Assembly: GCF_025195125.1 (NCBI RefSeq)
Contig: NZ_JAMGSL010000009.1
Location: 191,091-255,090 of the forward strand
Direction: 5' to 3'
DNA: 64,000 nt
Source: Streptomyces sp. Je 1-79
GTDB lineage: Bacteria; Actinomycetota; Actinomycetes; Streptomycetales; Streptomycetaceae
Part shown: piece by piece, positions 1 to 9,093 of the stretch
Layout: each line of letters opens with the position of its first letter
How positions within the stretch are numbered: the stretch's first letter is position 1
Program-made: the position numbers and the translations under genes
The notes under the pieces: model-generated
What the model saw: the letters and a program-made list of their open reading frames with translations, nothing else
What the model was told of the DNA's origin: nothing
Databases searched by the model: none

Positions 1-663
1 CAGATCCGGGCGCACGGCGCGCGGCTGACCGTCGTGCCCGGCGACCGCGAGGCCACCGCGCGGGCGGCGCGCGCGGCCGCCGACGAGCCGGGCACGTTCT
101 ACGCCTCGCACGTATACAACCCGCACTTCCTGCACGGTACCAAGACGTACGTGTACGAGCTCTGGGAGGACCTCGGCGGCCGCCTCCCGGACACGATCGT
201 CGTCCCCGTCGGCAACGGCACGCTCCTCCTCGGGGCCGCGCTGGCCGTCGAGGAGCTGTACGGGCACGGGCTCGTCGACACGCGCCCCGCCCTGGTCGCC
301 GTACAGGCCGAGGCGGTATCCCCGCTGGCCGCGGCGTTCCACGCGGGCGCGGACGAGATCCTCGCACCCGCGACCGTACGCCCGACCCTCGCCGAGGGCA
401 TCGCGATCCCGAACCCGCCGCGCGCCGGCCAGATCCTGCGGGCGGTACGGGCGACGGGCGGGACCTTCCTGACCGTGACGGAGGATCAGCTCCACACCGC
501 GCAGGTGGACCTGGCGCGGCGCGGGCTGTTCGTCGAGTCGACGGGCGTGGCGTGCTGGGCGGCGGTGCGCGCGGCGCCGGGGCGGGAAGGACTGACGGTG
601 CTGCCGCTGTGCGGAGCGGGAGCGAAGACCGGCCTCAGTCCGTCCAGTACGTGTCGTGCTTGA
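1..663 (+). CDS. PLP-dependent threonine synthase-like enzyme, 5'-truncated by the window
   Basis: The reading frame is open from base 1, so the N-terminal half, including the PLP-binding lysine, lies outside the window; 220 residues are visible. The glycine-rich phosphate-binding loop PVGNGTLLLG, the block AEGIAIPNPPR and the segment RRGLFVESTG are typical of fold-type II PLP enzymes of the threonine synthase / diaminopropionate lyase group, as is the late CGAGAKTG motif. It probably performs a beta-elimination or beta-replacement on an amino acid; the substrate cannot be read from this part. The 3' end overlaps the convergent cupin gene by 29 bases. Family assignment is firm, specific function is not. 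Confidence 0.8.
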   Translation, partial: QIRAHGARLTVVPGDREATARAARAAADEPGTFYASHVYNPHFLHGTKTYVYELWEDLGGRLPDTIVVPVGNGTLLLGAALAVEELYGHGLVDTRPALVAVQAEAVSPLAAAFHAGADEILAPATVRPTLAEGIAIPNPPRAGQILRAVRATGGTFLTVTEDQLHTAQVDLARRGLFVESTGVACWAAVRAAPGREGLTVLPLCGAGAKTGLSPSSTCRA

Positions 664-1117
664 GGAAGAACTCCCTCCGCTCCTCCTCGGTCATCCCGGC
701 GACCGTCCCGACCTTCTCGAAGTACTCCTCGCGGGGCGCGCCGGGCGCGAAGAGGATCAGGAACGACGCGGGTTCGTCCGACTCGTTACGGAAGGCGTGC
801 AGCCCACCGGTCGGCACGTACAGGAAGTCCCCCTTCTCGGCGTCGACCCACCGGTCACCGTCGAAGAGCCGCACCGTCCCGTCGAGGACGAAGAAGCTCT
901 CGGAGATCGTCTTGTGGAAATGGGTGGCGGGACCGCCGGCACGCGGGGTCATGTCGACCCGGTACAGCCCGAACTCACCGCCGGTGGAGGCGGTGGTGGC
1001 CAGATAGTGCGTCTGCGTCCCATTGGGGACGGTGAGCTCGGCGGGGGCGCCGACGGGGCGGAAGGAAGCGCTGATCTCGCCCTTCTCACCGTGATAGCGG
1101 TCCGGGGGGTACGACAT
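635..1117 (-). CDS. cupin domain protein
   Basis: 160 residues. A small single-domain cupin: the metal-site histidines appear in THFHKTISESFFVLDG and again in GGLHAFRNESDEPASFLI, the two conserved cupin motifs. Members bind a metal and act as dioxygenases, isomerases or sensors; no substrate can be named. The ATG at 1117 was chosen because GGAG lies about 7 bases upstream; the open frame extends 40 codons further but that part is low in coding character. The gene is convergent with, and overlaps, the upstream PLP enzyme gene. No partner gene indicates its role. Confidence 0.85.
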   Translation of the reverse strand: MSYPPDRYHGEKGEISASFRPVGAPAELTVPNGTQTHYLATTASTGGEFGLYRVDMTPRAGGPATHFHKTISESFFVLDGTVRLFDGDRWVDAEKGDFLYVPTGGLHAFRNESDEPASFLILFAPGAPREEYFEKVGTVAGMTEEERREFFLKHDTYWTD

Positions 1118-1266
1118 GCTGATCTCCGTTCGTCGAGGACGACTCTCGGCCATGACTCGGTGACGAGAAAATAGAGAAACCGGACAACAGCACACCACGA
1201 CGACCACAGGTCCAGCCGTCGTGTACACGTGGGTCACGCGGTACGCGTGCTCACCTGGCCGAGGTC

Positions 1267-1476
1267 GTGGAGCGCGCCGATCGGGACGACGTACCCACGG
1301 TGATCACGCGCCGGGGCAAGGAAGTCGCCGCCGTCGTCTCCATCGAGGTGCTGCGCAAGTACCAGGAGTGGGAAGAGCGCGAGATCAACCGGATCATCGA
1401 CGAGCGCATGGCCAACCCCGCGCCCGGCATCCCGATCGAGGACATCGTGAGGGAGACGCTGGCGCGCGATGAGTGA
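1267..1476 (+). CDS. Phd/YefM-type antitoxin (start region probably frameshifted)
   Basis: 69 residues from the GTG at 1267. The VITRRGKEVAAVVSIE segment is the hallmark of Phd/YefM antitoxins, which bind DNA with the N-terminus and the toxin with the acidic C-terminus. The gene overlaps the toxin gene by 8 bases (ATGAGTGA), the usual type II arrangement. The family normally has about 12 more residues before LAEVVERA; here that part is encoded (TRAHLAEVVERAD) but lacks an in-frame ATG/GTG/TTG. A GTG at 1221 in the neighbouring frame would supply MYTWVTR, so a one-base frameshift near 1241 is likely. The truncated version may not bind DNA. Confidence 0.75.
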   Translation: MERADRDDVPTVITRRGKEVAAVVSIEVLRKYQEWEEREINRIIDERMANPAPGIPIEDIVRETLARDE

Positions 1477-1732
1477 GCACCGAACCGTCTTCCGCCCCGA
1501 GGCGCAGGCCGAGCTTCGGAAGATCCCCCGCGACATGGCGCTGTGCATCCTGGCCAAGCTGACCGAGCTGGAGACCGACCCCCTCTGCTTCGACACCACC
1601 GCACTCGTGTCCCAGCCCGAGCGCCGCCGCCTGCGCGTCGGCGACTACCGCGTCGTCTACACCATCGACAACGGCGAGCTGGTGGCCTGGGCCGTTCACG
1701 CGGGACACCGGTCCACCGTTTACGACACCTGA
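1469..1732 (+). CDS. RelE/ParE-family toxin
   Basis: 87 residues, the normal size for RelE-type toxins, which cut mRNA in the ribosomal A site or, in the ParE branch, poison gyrase. Visible family features are FRPEAQAELRKIP at the N-terminus, RRRLRVGDYRVVYTI in the core strands and the C-terminal HAGHRSTVY, with basic and His residues where RelE enzymes place catalytic side chains. It is translationally coupled to the antitoxin at 1267-1476. RelE is more likely than ParE because of the RVGDYRVVY and GHR motifs, but this is by eye. Confidence 0.85.
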   Translation: MSEHRTVFRPEAQAELRKIPRDMALCILAKLTELETDPLCFDTTALVSQPERRRLRVGDYRVVYTIDNGELVAWAVHAGHRSTVYDT

Positions 1733-1786
1733 CGCCGACTGATCTAGCGTCAGGAGGTCCAGCACCCATCCAGCACGGTGACGACG

Positions 1787-1818
1787 AAGGGGTCGACCTC
1801 CTCGGAAGTCGACCCCTT
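1787..1818. terminator. bidirectional hairpin terminator
   Basis: An 11-base perfect stem (AAGGGGTCGAC / GTCGACCCCTT) with a 10-base loop lies between the toxin gene and the convergent ychF. There is no long T-run, as is common in high-GC actinomycetes. Confidence 0.7.
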
Positions 1819-1867
1819 CTGAACTGCAGGTTTACCCACGTCAGCGGCGTGGTGTCATTTCATCCGC

Positions 1868-2956
<1,089 letters not shown>

Positions 2957-3129
2957 GGTGGCGACTTCCTGGAGTACGGATGGGGGTGCGGTGGGTGGGC
3001 CGATCCCCCAGTTTACGGGGGGTCCGAACCGGCCCGTGACGCCGACCTTCGGCCGTTCTCGACGGCAACGTCACCCAAAGGGCGTGTCCTGGGCCGCTCC
3101 CCCGGGCCTTCCCGACCTACGTTGGTGTA

Positions 3130-3756
3130 GTGGAGCAGCACAGGACAAGTCAGCCTCAAGGCCGCCGGCGGCCGCAAACCCCTCTCACGCCGCCCGGCGC
3201 GCTCGTGGAAGGCGCCGCCGTCTACCGCGTCGCCGCCCGCCCGGGCCGCCCGGGCCGGGGCCGGGTCGAGCGCGCCACCACGCCCGTACCCCTACGACGG
3301 CCGGCACCGCCCGTCGTCCTCGCCCTGCGGCGGCTGCCCAACCCGCGGCTGACCGGCCTGGGCGCAGGGCTCTTCGCCTCCGCCACCATGCTGGTGCTCG
3401 GCTTCCTCGACTGGTTGCTCCTCGACAGCTCGCCCGTCGTCTACGGCCTGCTGTTCCTGCCGGTCAGCGCCCTCACCGCGCTCTGGGTGCGCACCGCCGA
3501 CCTGGTCACCGCCCCGATCAGCGTGCCCATCGCCTTCGCCGTCGGGGTCGTACCCATCTCGGGCGGCACCGGCGGCTTCGGCGGCCAGGCGATGGCCGTC
3601 GTCACCGCCCTCGCCGTGCAGGCCGGATGGCTGTACGGCGGCACGCTCGTCGCCGGGCTGATCACCAGCGTCCGGAAGGTCCGCGACATGGGCCGCCGCC
3701 AGCGCGCCGCCGCCGCCACTCGACCGGCCGCCCCTCAACGGCGACCGGCCCGCTAG
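3130..3756 (+). CDS. DUF6542 membrane protein
   Basis: 208 residues from a GTG start. The N-terminal 75 residues are Pro/Arg-rich and disordered. Four hydrophobic segments follow (about residues 75-180), including GAGLFASATMLVLGFLDWLL and LITSVRKVRDMGRR at the end. This is the actinobacterial DUF6542 architecture; the function is unknown. It is transcribed divergently from ychF and its disordered tail may face the cytoplasm. No motif suggests an enzyme. Confidence 0.75.
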   Translation: MEQHRTSQPQGRRRPQTPLTPPGALVEGAAVYRVAARPGRPGRGRVERATTPVPLRRPAPPVVLALRRLPNPRLTGLGAGLFASATMLVLGFLDWLLLDSSPVVYGLLFLPVSALTALWVRTADLVTAPISVPIAFAVGVVPISGGTGGFGGQAMAVVTALAVQAGWLYGGTLVAGLITSVRKVRDMGRRQRAAAATRPAAPQRRPAR

Positions 3757-3933
3757 CCCCGGCCCGACAGGCAGGTAAACCGGCCCGACGCCATATGAGG
3801 CCTGGTCCCGCGCCGGATGAGGCCTGCGTCCCGCGCCAGGTGGGCCTGGTCCCGCGCCAGATCGACCTGGCCCGCCGCCCATGGTCCGTCAGCCTGGTCC
3901 GTCAGCCTTGCCAGCCCCGCCGCGGCCGCCGCG

Positions 3934-4004
3934 CCCCGTCCGCCCCGGCAGCCCTCGCCGCGCCCGCCGCCCCGTCCGCCCCGGCAGCCCTCGCCGCGCC
4001 CCCG
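3934..4004. repeat. 36-bp tandem duplication downstream of ppgK
   Basis: Two nearly identical 36-base units (3934-3969 and 3970-4005) begin with CCCCGTCCGCCCCGGCAGCC. The preceding stretch 3790-3900 also contains short degenerate repeats of cctggtcccgcgcca. They lie in the noncoding gap between DUF6542 and ppgK and end at the ppgK stop codon. Confidence 0.7.
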
Positions 4005-4745
4005 CTAGCTCGACCGGGCCGCCATCGCCGCGCCCACGATGCCCGCGTTGTTCTGGAGCTCCGCCGGTACGATCTCCGCCCTGATGTCCTCGATCAGCGG
4101 CAGGAACTTCTCCGCCTTGCGGCTCACTCCCCCGCCGATGATGAACAGCTCCGGCGAGAACAGCATCTCCACGTGCGCCAGGTACTTCGTCACCCGCCGC
4201 GCCCAGTGCTCCCAGGTGAGGTCCTCGTCCTCCTTGGCCTTCGTCGAGGCCCGCTTCTCCGCGTCGTGGCCCTTCAGCTCCAGATGGCCCAGCTCCGTGT
4301 TGGGCACGAGCCTGCCGTCCACGAAGAGCGCCGAGCCGATGCCCGTACCGAGCGTCAGCAGGATCACCGTGCCCTTGCGGCCCCGGCCCGCGCCGAAGGT
4401 CATCTCGGCGACCCCGGCCGCGTCCGCGTCGTTCAGGACCGTCACCGGCAGCCCTCCGAGGCGTTCGCCGAGCAGCTTGCCGGCGTCGACGCCGATCCAG
4501 CCCTTGTCGACGTTGGCGGCCGTACGGATCGTGGAGCCGGTGACGACACCGGGGAAGGTCACCCCCACCGGGCCCGACCAGCCGAAGTTCTCCACGACCT
4601 CGACGACGCATCCCGCCACACCGTCGGGTGTGGCGGGATGCGGGGTCAGTACCTTGTGACGGGGCTCGGCCAGTTCGCCGCGCTCCAGGTCCACGGGAGC
4701 GCCCTTGATTCCCGAGCCGCCGATGTCCACTCCGAAGACGTTCAT
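4005..4745 (-). CDS. ppgK: polyphosphate glucokinase
   Basis: 246 residues. A ROK-type sugar kinase that phosphorylates glucose using polyphosphate or ATP. Visible motifs are the phosphate-binding VFGVDIGGSGIKG at the start, the catalytic region VLNDADAAGVAEM, the nucleotide/polyphosphate motif TLGTGIGSALFVDG, ELGHLELKG, and IIGGGVS near the C-terminus. The ATG at 4745 places DIGG at residues 6-9, as in characterised homologues; an ATG three codons upstream is possible. It lies next to ispH, transcribed in the same direction with a 64-base gap. Confidence 0.93.
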   Translation of the reverse strand: MNVFGVDIGGSGIKGAPVDLERGELAEPRHKVLTPHPATPDGVAGCVVEVVENFGWSGPVGVTFPGVVTGSTIRTAANVDKGWIGVDAGKLLGERLGGLPVTVLNDADAAGVAEMTFGAGRGRKGTVILLTLGTGIGSALFVDGRLVPNTELGHLELKGHDAEKRASTKAKEDEDLTWEHWARRVTKYLAHVEMLFSPELFIIGGGVSRKAEKFLPLIEDIRAEIVPAELQNNAGIVGAAMAARSS

Positions 4746-4809
4746 GGACCCCACGGTAAGGGCTGCGGCCGGGAGTTACTCCTTGGACGCCACCCCTCGC
4801 AGGGGTGTG

Positions 4810-5829
4810 CTACTCCCGTCCGAGCTCGGCCGCCTGGGCGCGCAGGTCCTTGTTCCTGAGCTCCTTGGGGAGCGAGAAGGTCAGCGACTCGTCGGCCGTC
4901 TTGACGATCTCCACGTCCGCGTAGCCACGCTCGGAGAGCCACTCCAGGACCTCCTGGACGAGGACGTCCGGGACCGAGGCGCCCGAGGACAGACCGACCG
5001 AGGTGACGCCCTCCAGCCAGGCCTCGTCGATCTCGCTGGCGAAGTCGACCAGGTACGCTGCCGGCACTCCGGCCTGCTTGGCGACCTCGACCATACGGAT
5101 CGAGTTCGAGGAGTTCTTCGAGCCGACGACGATCACCAGCTCGGCCTGGCCCGCGAGCTCCTTGATGGCGAGCTGGCGGTTCTGCGTGGCGTAACAGATG
5201 TCGTCGGACGGCGGGGAGATCAGCTGCGGGAACTTCTCCTTCAGCGCGTCGACCGTCTCCATCGTCTCGTCGACCGAGAGCGTGGTCTGGGAGAGCCAGA
5301 CGACCCTGGACGGGTCGCGGACCTCGACCTTGGCGACGTCCTCGGGGCCGTCGACGAGCTGGATGTGGTCGGGGGCCTCGCCGGAGGTACCGATGACCTC
5401 CTCGTGGCCCTCGTGGCCGATCAGGAGGATGTCGAAGTCCTCCTGGGCGAACCGCACGGCCTCCTTGTGCACCTTGGTGACGAGCGGGCAGGTCGCGTCG
5501 ATGGTCTTGAGCCGGCCCTGGCGGGCCTCCTCGTGCACGGCCGGGGCGACGCCGTGGGCGGAGAACATCACGATGTTGCCCGCCGGCACCTCGGTCGCCT
5601 GGTCGACGAAGATGGCACCCTTCCGCTCCAGGGTCTGGACGACGTACTTGTTGTGCACGATCTCGTGGCGTACGTAGATCGGCGCGCCGTACTGCTCGAG
5701 GGCCTTCTCCACAGCGATCACGGCACGGTCCACGCCCGCGCAGTAGCCGCGGGGAGCGGCGAGCAGGACACGCTTCGGGCGGTTCGTCGTGGTCGCGGTC
5801 TCGGGCGTCGACGCGGGCGTAGCAGTCAT
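4810..5829 (-). CDS. ispH: 4-hydroxy-3-methylbut-2-enyl diphosphate reductase
   Basis: 339 residues. The last enzyme of the MEP isoprenoid pathway, reducing HMBPP to IPP and DMAPP with a [4Fe-4S] cluster. Cluster cysteines occur in APRGYCAGVDRA, ATCPLVTKVHKE and ICYATQNRQ; the substrate-binding GSKNSSNS motif and the H(E/G)G motif GHEGHEEV are present. The ATG at 5829 was preferred to the longer open frame (5859) because it precedes the conserved domain by a normal distance. Its product feeds uppS, also in this window. Confidence 0.95.
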   Translation of the reverse strand: MTATPASTPETATTTNRPKRVLLAAPRGYCAGVDRAVIAVEKALEQYGAPIYVRHEIVHNKYVVQTLERKGAIFVDQATEVPAGNIVMFSAHGVAPAVHEEARQGRLKTIDATCPLVTKVHKEAVRFAQEDFDILLIGHEGHEEVIGTSGEAPDHIQLVDGPEDVAKVEVRDPSRVVWLSQTTLSVDETMETVDALKEKFPQLISPPSDDICYATQNRQLAIKELAGQAELVIVVGSKNSSNSIRMVEVAKQAGVPAAYLVDFASEIDEAWLEGVTSVGLSSGASVPDVLVQEVLEWLSERGYADVEIVKTADESLTFSLPKELRNKDLRAQAAELGRE

Positions 5830-5919
5830 GCGTCCCATCGTAAGGCCGTGTGATACCACGGCCGGCTACGGCCGCGTCGGTACGGCGAGTGATCGACACC
5901 GTGGCCGAGACTGGGGCGC

Positions 5920-7263
5920 ATGGCCGAGGAAGCACAGGTGGCAGCGCACACCGGACTGCGGCGGACCCTGGGGTTCCGCGACCTTGTCGTCTACGGGCTG
6001 CTCTTCATCGCGCCCATGGCCCCCGTCGGTGTCTACGGCACCCTGGACGCGAAGTCGCACGGCGCGGTGGCGCTCGTGTACGTCGTCGCCACCGTCGCGA
6101 TGGCGTTCACCGCTTTCAGCTACGCCCAGATGGTGCGGGTCGTCCCGCTCGCGGGCTCCGTCTTCGCGTACGCCCGCAAGGCCCTCGGCGAGGGGCCGGG
6201 ATTCATCGCCGGGTGGATGGCGATGCTCGACTACCTGCTGATCCCGGCCGTGGCCTACCTCTTCTCCGGCATCGCGATGGAGGCGCTGGTCCCGGAGGTG
6301 GACCGGTGGGTGTGGACGGCGATCGCGGTGGTCGTCACGACGCTCCTCAATCTCTGGGGGGTACGGGCGGCGGCGCGGGTCGGCTTCGCGGTGCTCGCCA
6401 TGGAGATCGTGGTGCTCCTGGTCTTCGTGGTGTCGGCGGTGGTGGTACTCGTCCAGGACGGGGCGCGGCGCGACTGGTGGTCGCCGCTGGCCGGTGACGG
6501 GACGTTCTCGACGGCGGCCGTGGTGGGCGCGGTGTCGGTGGCCGTGCTGTCGTACCTCGGCTTCGACGCGATCGCCTCGTTCGCCGAGGAGGTCACCGGG
6601 GGTTCGGAGAAGGTGGCGCGGGCGGTGCTGTTCTGCCTGGCCCTCGCGGGTGTGCTGTTCGTGGCGCAGACGTATCTGGTGGCGCTCCTGGAACCGCTGT
6701 CGTCGACGGAGCTCGCGGCGGATCCGGTGAAGCAGGGTTCGGCCTTCTACGACGCGGTGGACGCGTCCGTGGGGACGTGGCTGCACGACCTGGTGGCGGT
6801 GTCGAAGGCGATCGGCGCGGCGTTCGCCGCGCTCGCGGGGCAGGCGGCGGCCGGCCGGCTGCTCTTCGCGATGGGCCGGGAGCGGCGGCTGCCGCGGCTG
6901 CTCGGCCGTACGGACTCGGGGGTTCCGCGGGTGGCTCTGCTGCTCGCCGCGGCGGTGACGATGGTCGCGGCGGTGTGGGCGGCCCGGCGGGACGACGGCC
7001 TCGACCACCTGGTGTCGGTGGTCGACGTCGGGGCGCTGACGGCGTTCGTGCTGCTGCACGCGAGCGTGGTGGGGTGGTTCGCGGTACGCCGCATGGAGGG
7101 GCCGCCGCACTGGCTGCGGCACGTGGTGATGCCGGTGGTGGGGGCGGCGATCCTGATCGCGGTGATCGTGGAGGCGTCGGTGACGGCGCAGCTGGTGGGC
7201 GTGATCTGGCTGGGCGTGGGCCTGGTGGTCCTTGCGGTACAGGGAGCGGCCCGGGTGCCGTGA
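5920..7263 (+). CDS. APC superfamily amino acid/polyamine permease
   Basis: 447 residues with about 12 hydrophobic segments. The opening segment DLVVYGLLFIAPMAPVGVYG with its unwound TM1 motif and the TM2-3 region SYAQMVRVVPLAGSVFAYA are characteristic of APC transporters. The closest recognisable branch is the PuuP/YhdG-like putrescine or amino acid importers. Substrate is not determinable here. It is divergent from ispH and followed by short direct repeats and a strong hairpin, so it is probably monocistronic. Confidence 0.85.
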   Translation: MAEEAQVAAHTGLRRTLGFRDLVVYGLLFIAPMAPVGVYGTLDAKSHGAVALVYVVATVAMAFTAFSYAQMVRVVPLAGSVFAYARKALGEGPGFIAGWMAMLDYLLIPAVAYLFSGIAMEALVPEVDRWVWTAIAVVVTTLLNLWGVRAAARVGFAVLAMEIVVLLVFVVSAVVVLVQDGARRDWWSPLAGDGTFSTAAVVGAVSVAVLSYLGFDAIASFAEEVTGGSEKVARAVLFCLALAGVLFVAQTYLVALLEPLSSTELAADPVKQGSAFYDAVDASVGTWLHDLVAVSKAIGAAFAALAGQAAAGRLLFAMGRERRLPRLLGRTDSGVPRVALLLAAAVTMVAAVWAARRDDGLDHLVSVVDVGALTAFVLLHASVVGWFAVRRMEGPPHWLRHVVMPVVGAAILIAVIVEASVTAQLVGVIWLGVGLVVLAVQGAARVP

Positions 7264-7300
7264 CCCCCCGAGGCGCCGGGGGTGCCGCTGCCGGGCCTTG

Positions 7301-7348
7301 GTGCACGGGAGCGTAGGTGCGCGGGAGCGTAGGTGCGCGGGAGCGTAG
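7301..7348. repeat. three 16-bp direct repeats
   Basis: Three tandem units of GTGCGCGGGAGCGTAG (the first with one mismatch) lie just downstream of the permease gene and directly before a long hairpin. They are noncoding. Confidence 0.85.
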
Positions 7349-7351
7349 GTG

Positions 7352-7389
7352 CCCGGGCAGGCGCCCGGGCGCACGGGCGCCTGCCCGGG
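7352..7389. terminator. hairpin with perfect 15-bp stem
   Basis: CCCGGGCAGGCGCCC pairs perfectly with its complement across an 8-base loop. It lies after the APC permease and about 90 bases before xseA; most likely the permease terminator. Confidence 0.7.
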
Positions 7390-7480
7390 GCGCCGGTCGC
7401 CCGGGCCGTGCCCGCCCGTCCCGCCCTCGCGCAGGAGACGCCCACTCCGCAATGTCCGTGCGCGCCACTACGCTCGCCGC

Positions 7481-8701
7481 ATGGGTCTCAACACGTCCGC
7501 CGAAGCGCCGCTGCCCGTCGGAGAGGTCTCCCGGCTGATCGGGGGGTGGATCGACCGGCTCGGTGCCGTGTGGGTCGAGGGGCAGATCACGCAGTTGTCG
7601 CGGCGGCCCGGCGCAGGGGTCGTCTTCCTGACGCTGCGGGATCCGTCGTACGACATCTCCATCGGCGTGACCTGCTACCGCCAGGTCTTCGACGCCGTCG
7701 CCGACATCGTCTCCGAGGGCGCTCGCGTCGTCGTGCACGCCAAGCCCGAGTGGTACGCGCCGCGCGGCCAGCTCTCGCTGCGGGCGGTGGAGATCAAGCC
7801 GGTCGGCATCGGGGAGCTGCTCGCCCGCCTGGAGCAGCTCAAGCGGAGTCTGGGCGCCGAGGGCCTCTTCGCGCTCGACCGGAAGAAGCCGCTGCCCTTC
7901 CTCCCCCAGCTCGTCGGCCTCGTCGTCGGCCGTGCCTCCGCCGCCGAGCGGGACGTCCTGGAGAACGCGCGGCGCCGCTGGCCGGCCGTCCGCTTCGAGG
8001 TGCGGAACGTGGCCGTGCAGGGCGTGAAGGCCGTGCCCCAGGTCGTCCAGGCGGTGAAGGAGCTGGACGCGCAGGACGAGGTGGACGTGATCATCGTGGC
8101 CCGGGGCGGCGGCAGCGTCGAGGATCTGCTGCCGTTCTCGGACGAGCAGCTGATCAGGACCGTCGCCGACTGCCGTACGCCGGTGGTCTCGGCGATCGGC
8201 CACGAACCGGACTCCCCTCTGCTCGACCTCGTCGCCGACCTGCGCGCCTCCACGCCGACCGACGCCGCGAAGAAGGTCGTACCGGACGTCGGTGAGGAGC
8301 TGGACCGGGTGCAGGGTCTGCGGGACCGGGCCCTGCGGACCCTGCAGGGGCTGCTCGACCGGGAGGAGCGCGGGCTCGCGCACGCGCTCGCGCGGCCGGT
8401 CATGGAGCATCCGCAGCGGATGGTGGAGCTGCGCGAGGACGAGCTCGACGCGCTGCTCGCGCGCAGCCGCCGCACCCTCGGGCATCTGCTCGACCGGGCC
8501 GACTCGGAGCTCTCGCACACCCGGGCCCGTGTCCGGGCGCTGTCGCCCGCCGCGACGATGGAGCGCGGGTACGCGGTGCTCCAGCGGACGGACGGCACGG
8601 TCGTGCGCTCCCCGGAGGAGGTCGCGGTGGACGAGGAGCTGCGGGCCAGGGTCGCGGCGGGCGAGTTCACGGTGCGGCGCGCTGTCGGACCCGACGCATA
8701 G
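7481..8701 (+). CDS. xseA: exodeoxyribonuclease VII large subunit
   Basis: 406 residues. Large catalytic subunit of the ssDNA exonuclease: N-terminal OB-fold (VSRLIGGWIDRLGAVWVEGQI, about residues 14-110), then the catalytic domain with VIIVARGGGSVEDLLPF and AIGHEPDSPLLDLVADLRASTPT, and a long C-terminal helical region that carries small subunits. The ATG at 7481 is chosen because the upstream extension is Arg/Pro-rich leader sequence that includes a hairpin. xseB follows after 10 bases. Confidence 0.95.
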   Translation: MGLNTSAEAPLPVGEVSRLIGGWIDRLGAVWVEGQITQLSRRPGAGVVFLTLRDPSYDISIGVTCYRQVFDAVADIVSEGARVVVHAKPEWYAPRGQLSLRAVEIKPVGIGELLARLEQLKRSLGAEGLFALDRKKPLPFLPQLVGLVVGRASAAERDVLENARRRWPAVRFEVRNVAVQGVKAVPQVVQAVKELDAQDEVDVIIVARGGGSVEDLLPFSDEQLIRTVADCRTPVVSAIGHEPDSPLLDLVADLRASTPTDAAKKVVPDVGEELDRVQGLRDRALRTLQGLLDREERGLAHALARPVMEHPQRMVELREDELDALLARSRRTLGHLLDRADSELSHTRARVRALSPAATMERGYAVLQRTDGTVVRSPEEVAVDEELRARVAAGEFTVRRAVGPDA

Positions 8702-8711
8702 GGTGGTTCCC

Positions 8712-8945
8712 ATGGCAGCCACCACGGAAGAGGCGCTCGGATACGAGCAGGCACGCGACGAGCTGATCGAGGTCGTTCGTCGTCTGGAGACGGGCGGAAC
8801 GACCCTGGAGGAGTCGCTCGCGCTCTGGGAGCGCGGGGAGGAATTGGCGAAGGTGTGCCGGCGTTGGCTGGAAGGCGCTCGAGCCCGTCTCGACGCCGCG
8901 ATGTCCACTCCTGAGGAGGGCGACGAGGCCGAAGGGGCCGCGTAG
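8712..8945 (+). CDS. xseB: exodeoxyribonuclease VII small subunit
   Basis: 77 residues, the usual size. The sequence YEQARDELIEVVRRLETGG followed by TLEESLALWERGEEL and CRRWLEGARARL is the two-helix XseB fold that binds along the XseA C-terminal arm. The acidic tail after residue 62 is typical. It is co-transcribed with xseA. Confidence 0.95.
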   Translation: MAATTEEALGYEQARDELIEVVRRLETGGTTLEESLALWERGEELAKVCRRWLEGARARLDAAMSTPEEGDEAEGAA

Positions 8946-8990
8946 CCGCCTGACGGGGCCGTTCGGAGAACCCCTGGACCAGCGGAGATG

Positions 8991-9014
8991 TGAACCGGAT
9001 CACTATCCGGTTCA
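8991..9014. promoter_or_regulatory. perfect 10-bp palindrome (operator or xseB terminator)
   Basis: TGAACCGGAT-cact-ATCCGGTTCA is a perfect inverted repeat 46 bases after the xseB stop and 80 bases before the nitroreductase start. It sits immediately upstream of the predicted -35 of the nitroreductase promoter, so it may be an operator rather than only a terminator. Confidence 0.6.
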
Positions 9015-9015
9015 T

Positions 9016-9049
9016 TTGGTTGAAAGTTAACCAATCTCCGTCGTACGGT
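9016..9049 (+). promoter_or_regulatory. predicted promoter with palindrome over the -35
   Basis: TTGAAA (9020-9025), 18 bases, TACGGT (9044-9049) fits a Streptomyces HrdB-type promoter for the nitroreductase gene. The inverted repeat TTGGTT-gaaagtt-AACCAA (9016-9021 and 9029-9034) covers the -35 box, as expected for a repressor site. Confidence 0.5.
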
Positions 9050-9093
9050 GAGGGCATCGCTCGACCCCCGTGCACGTCCGGAAGGTACGCAGA

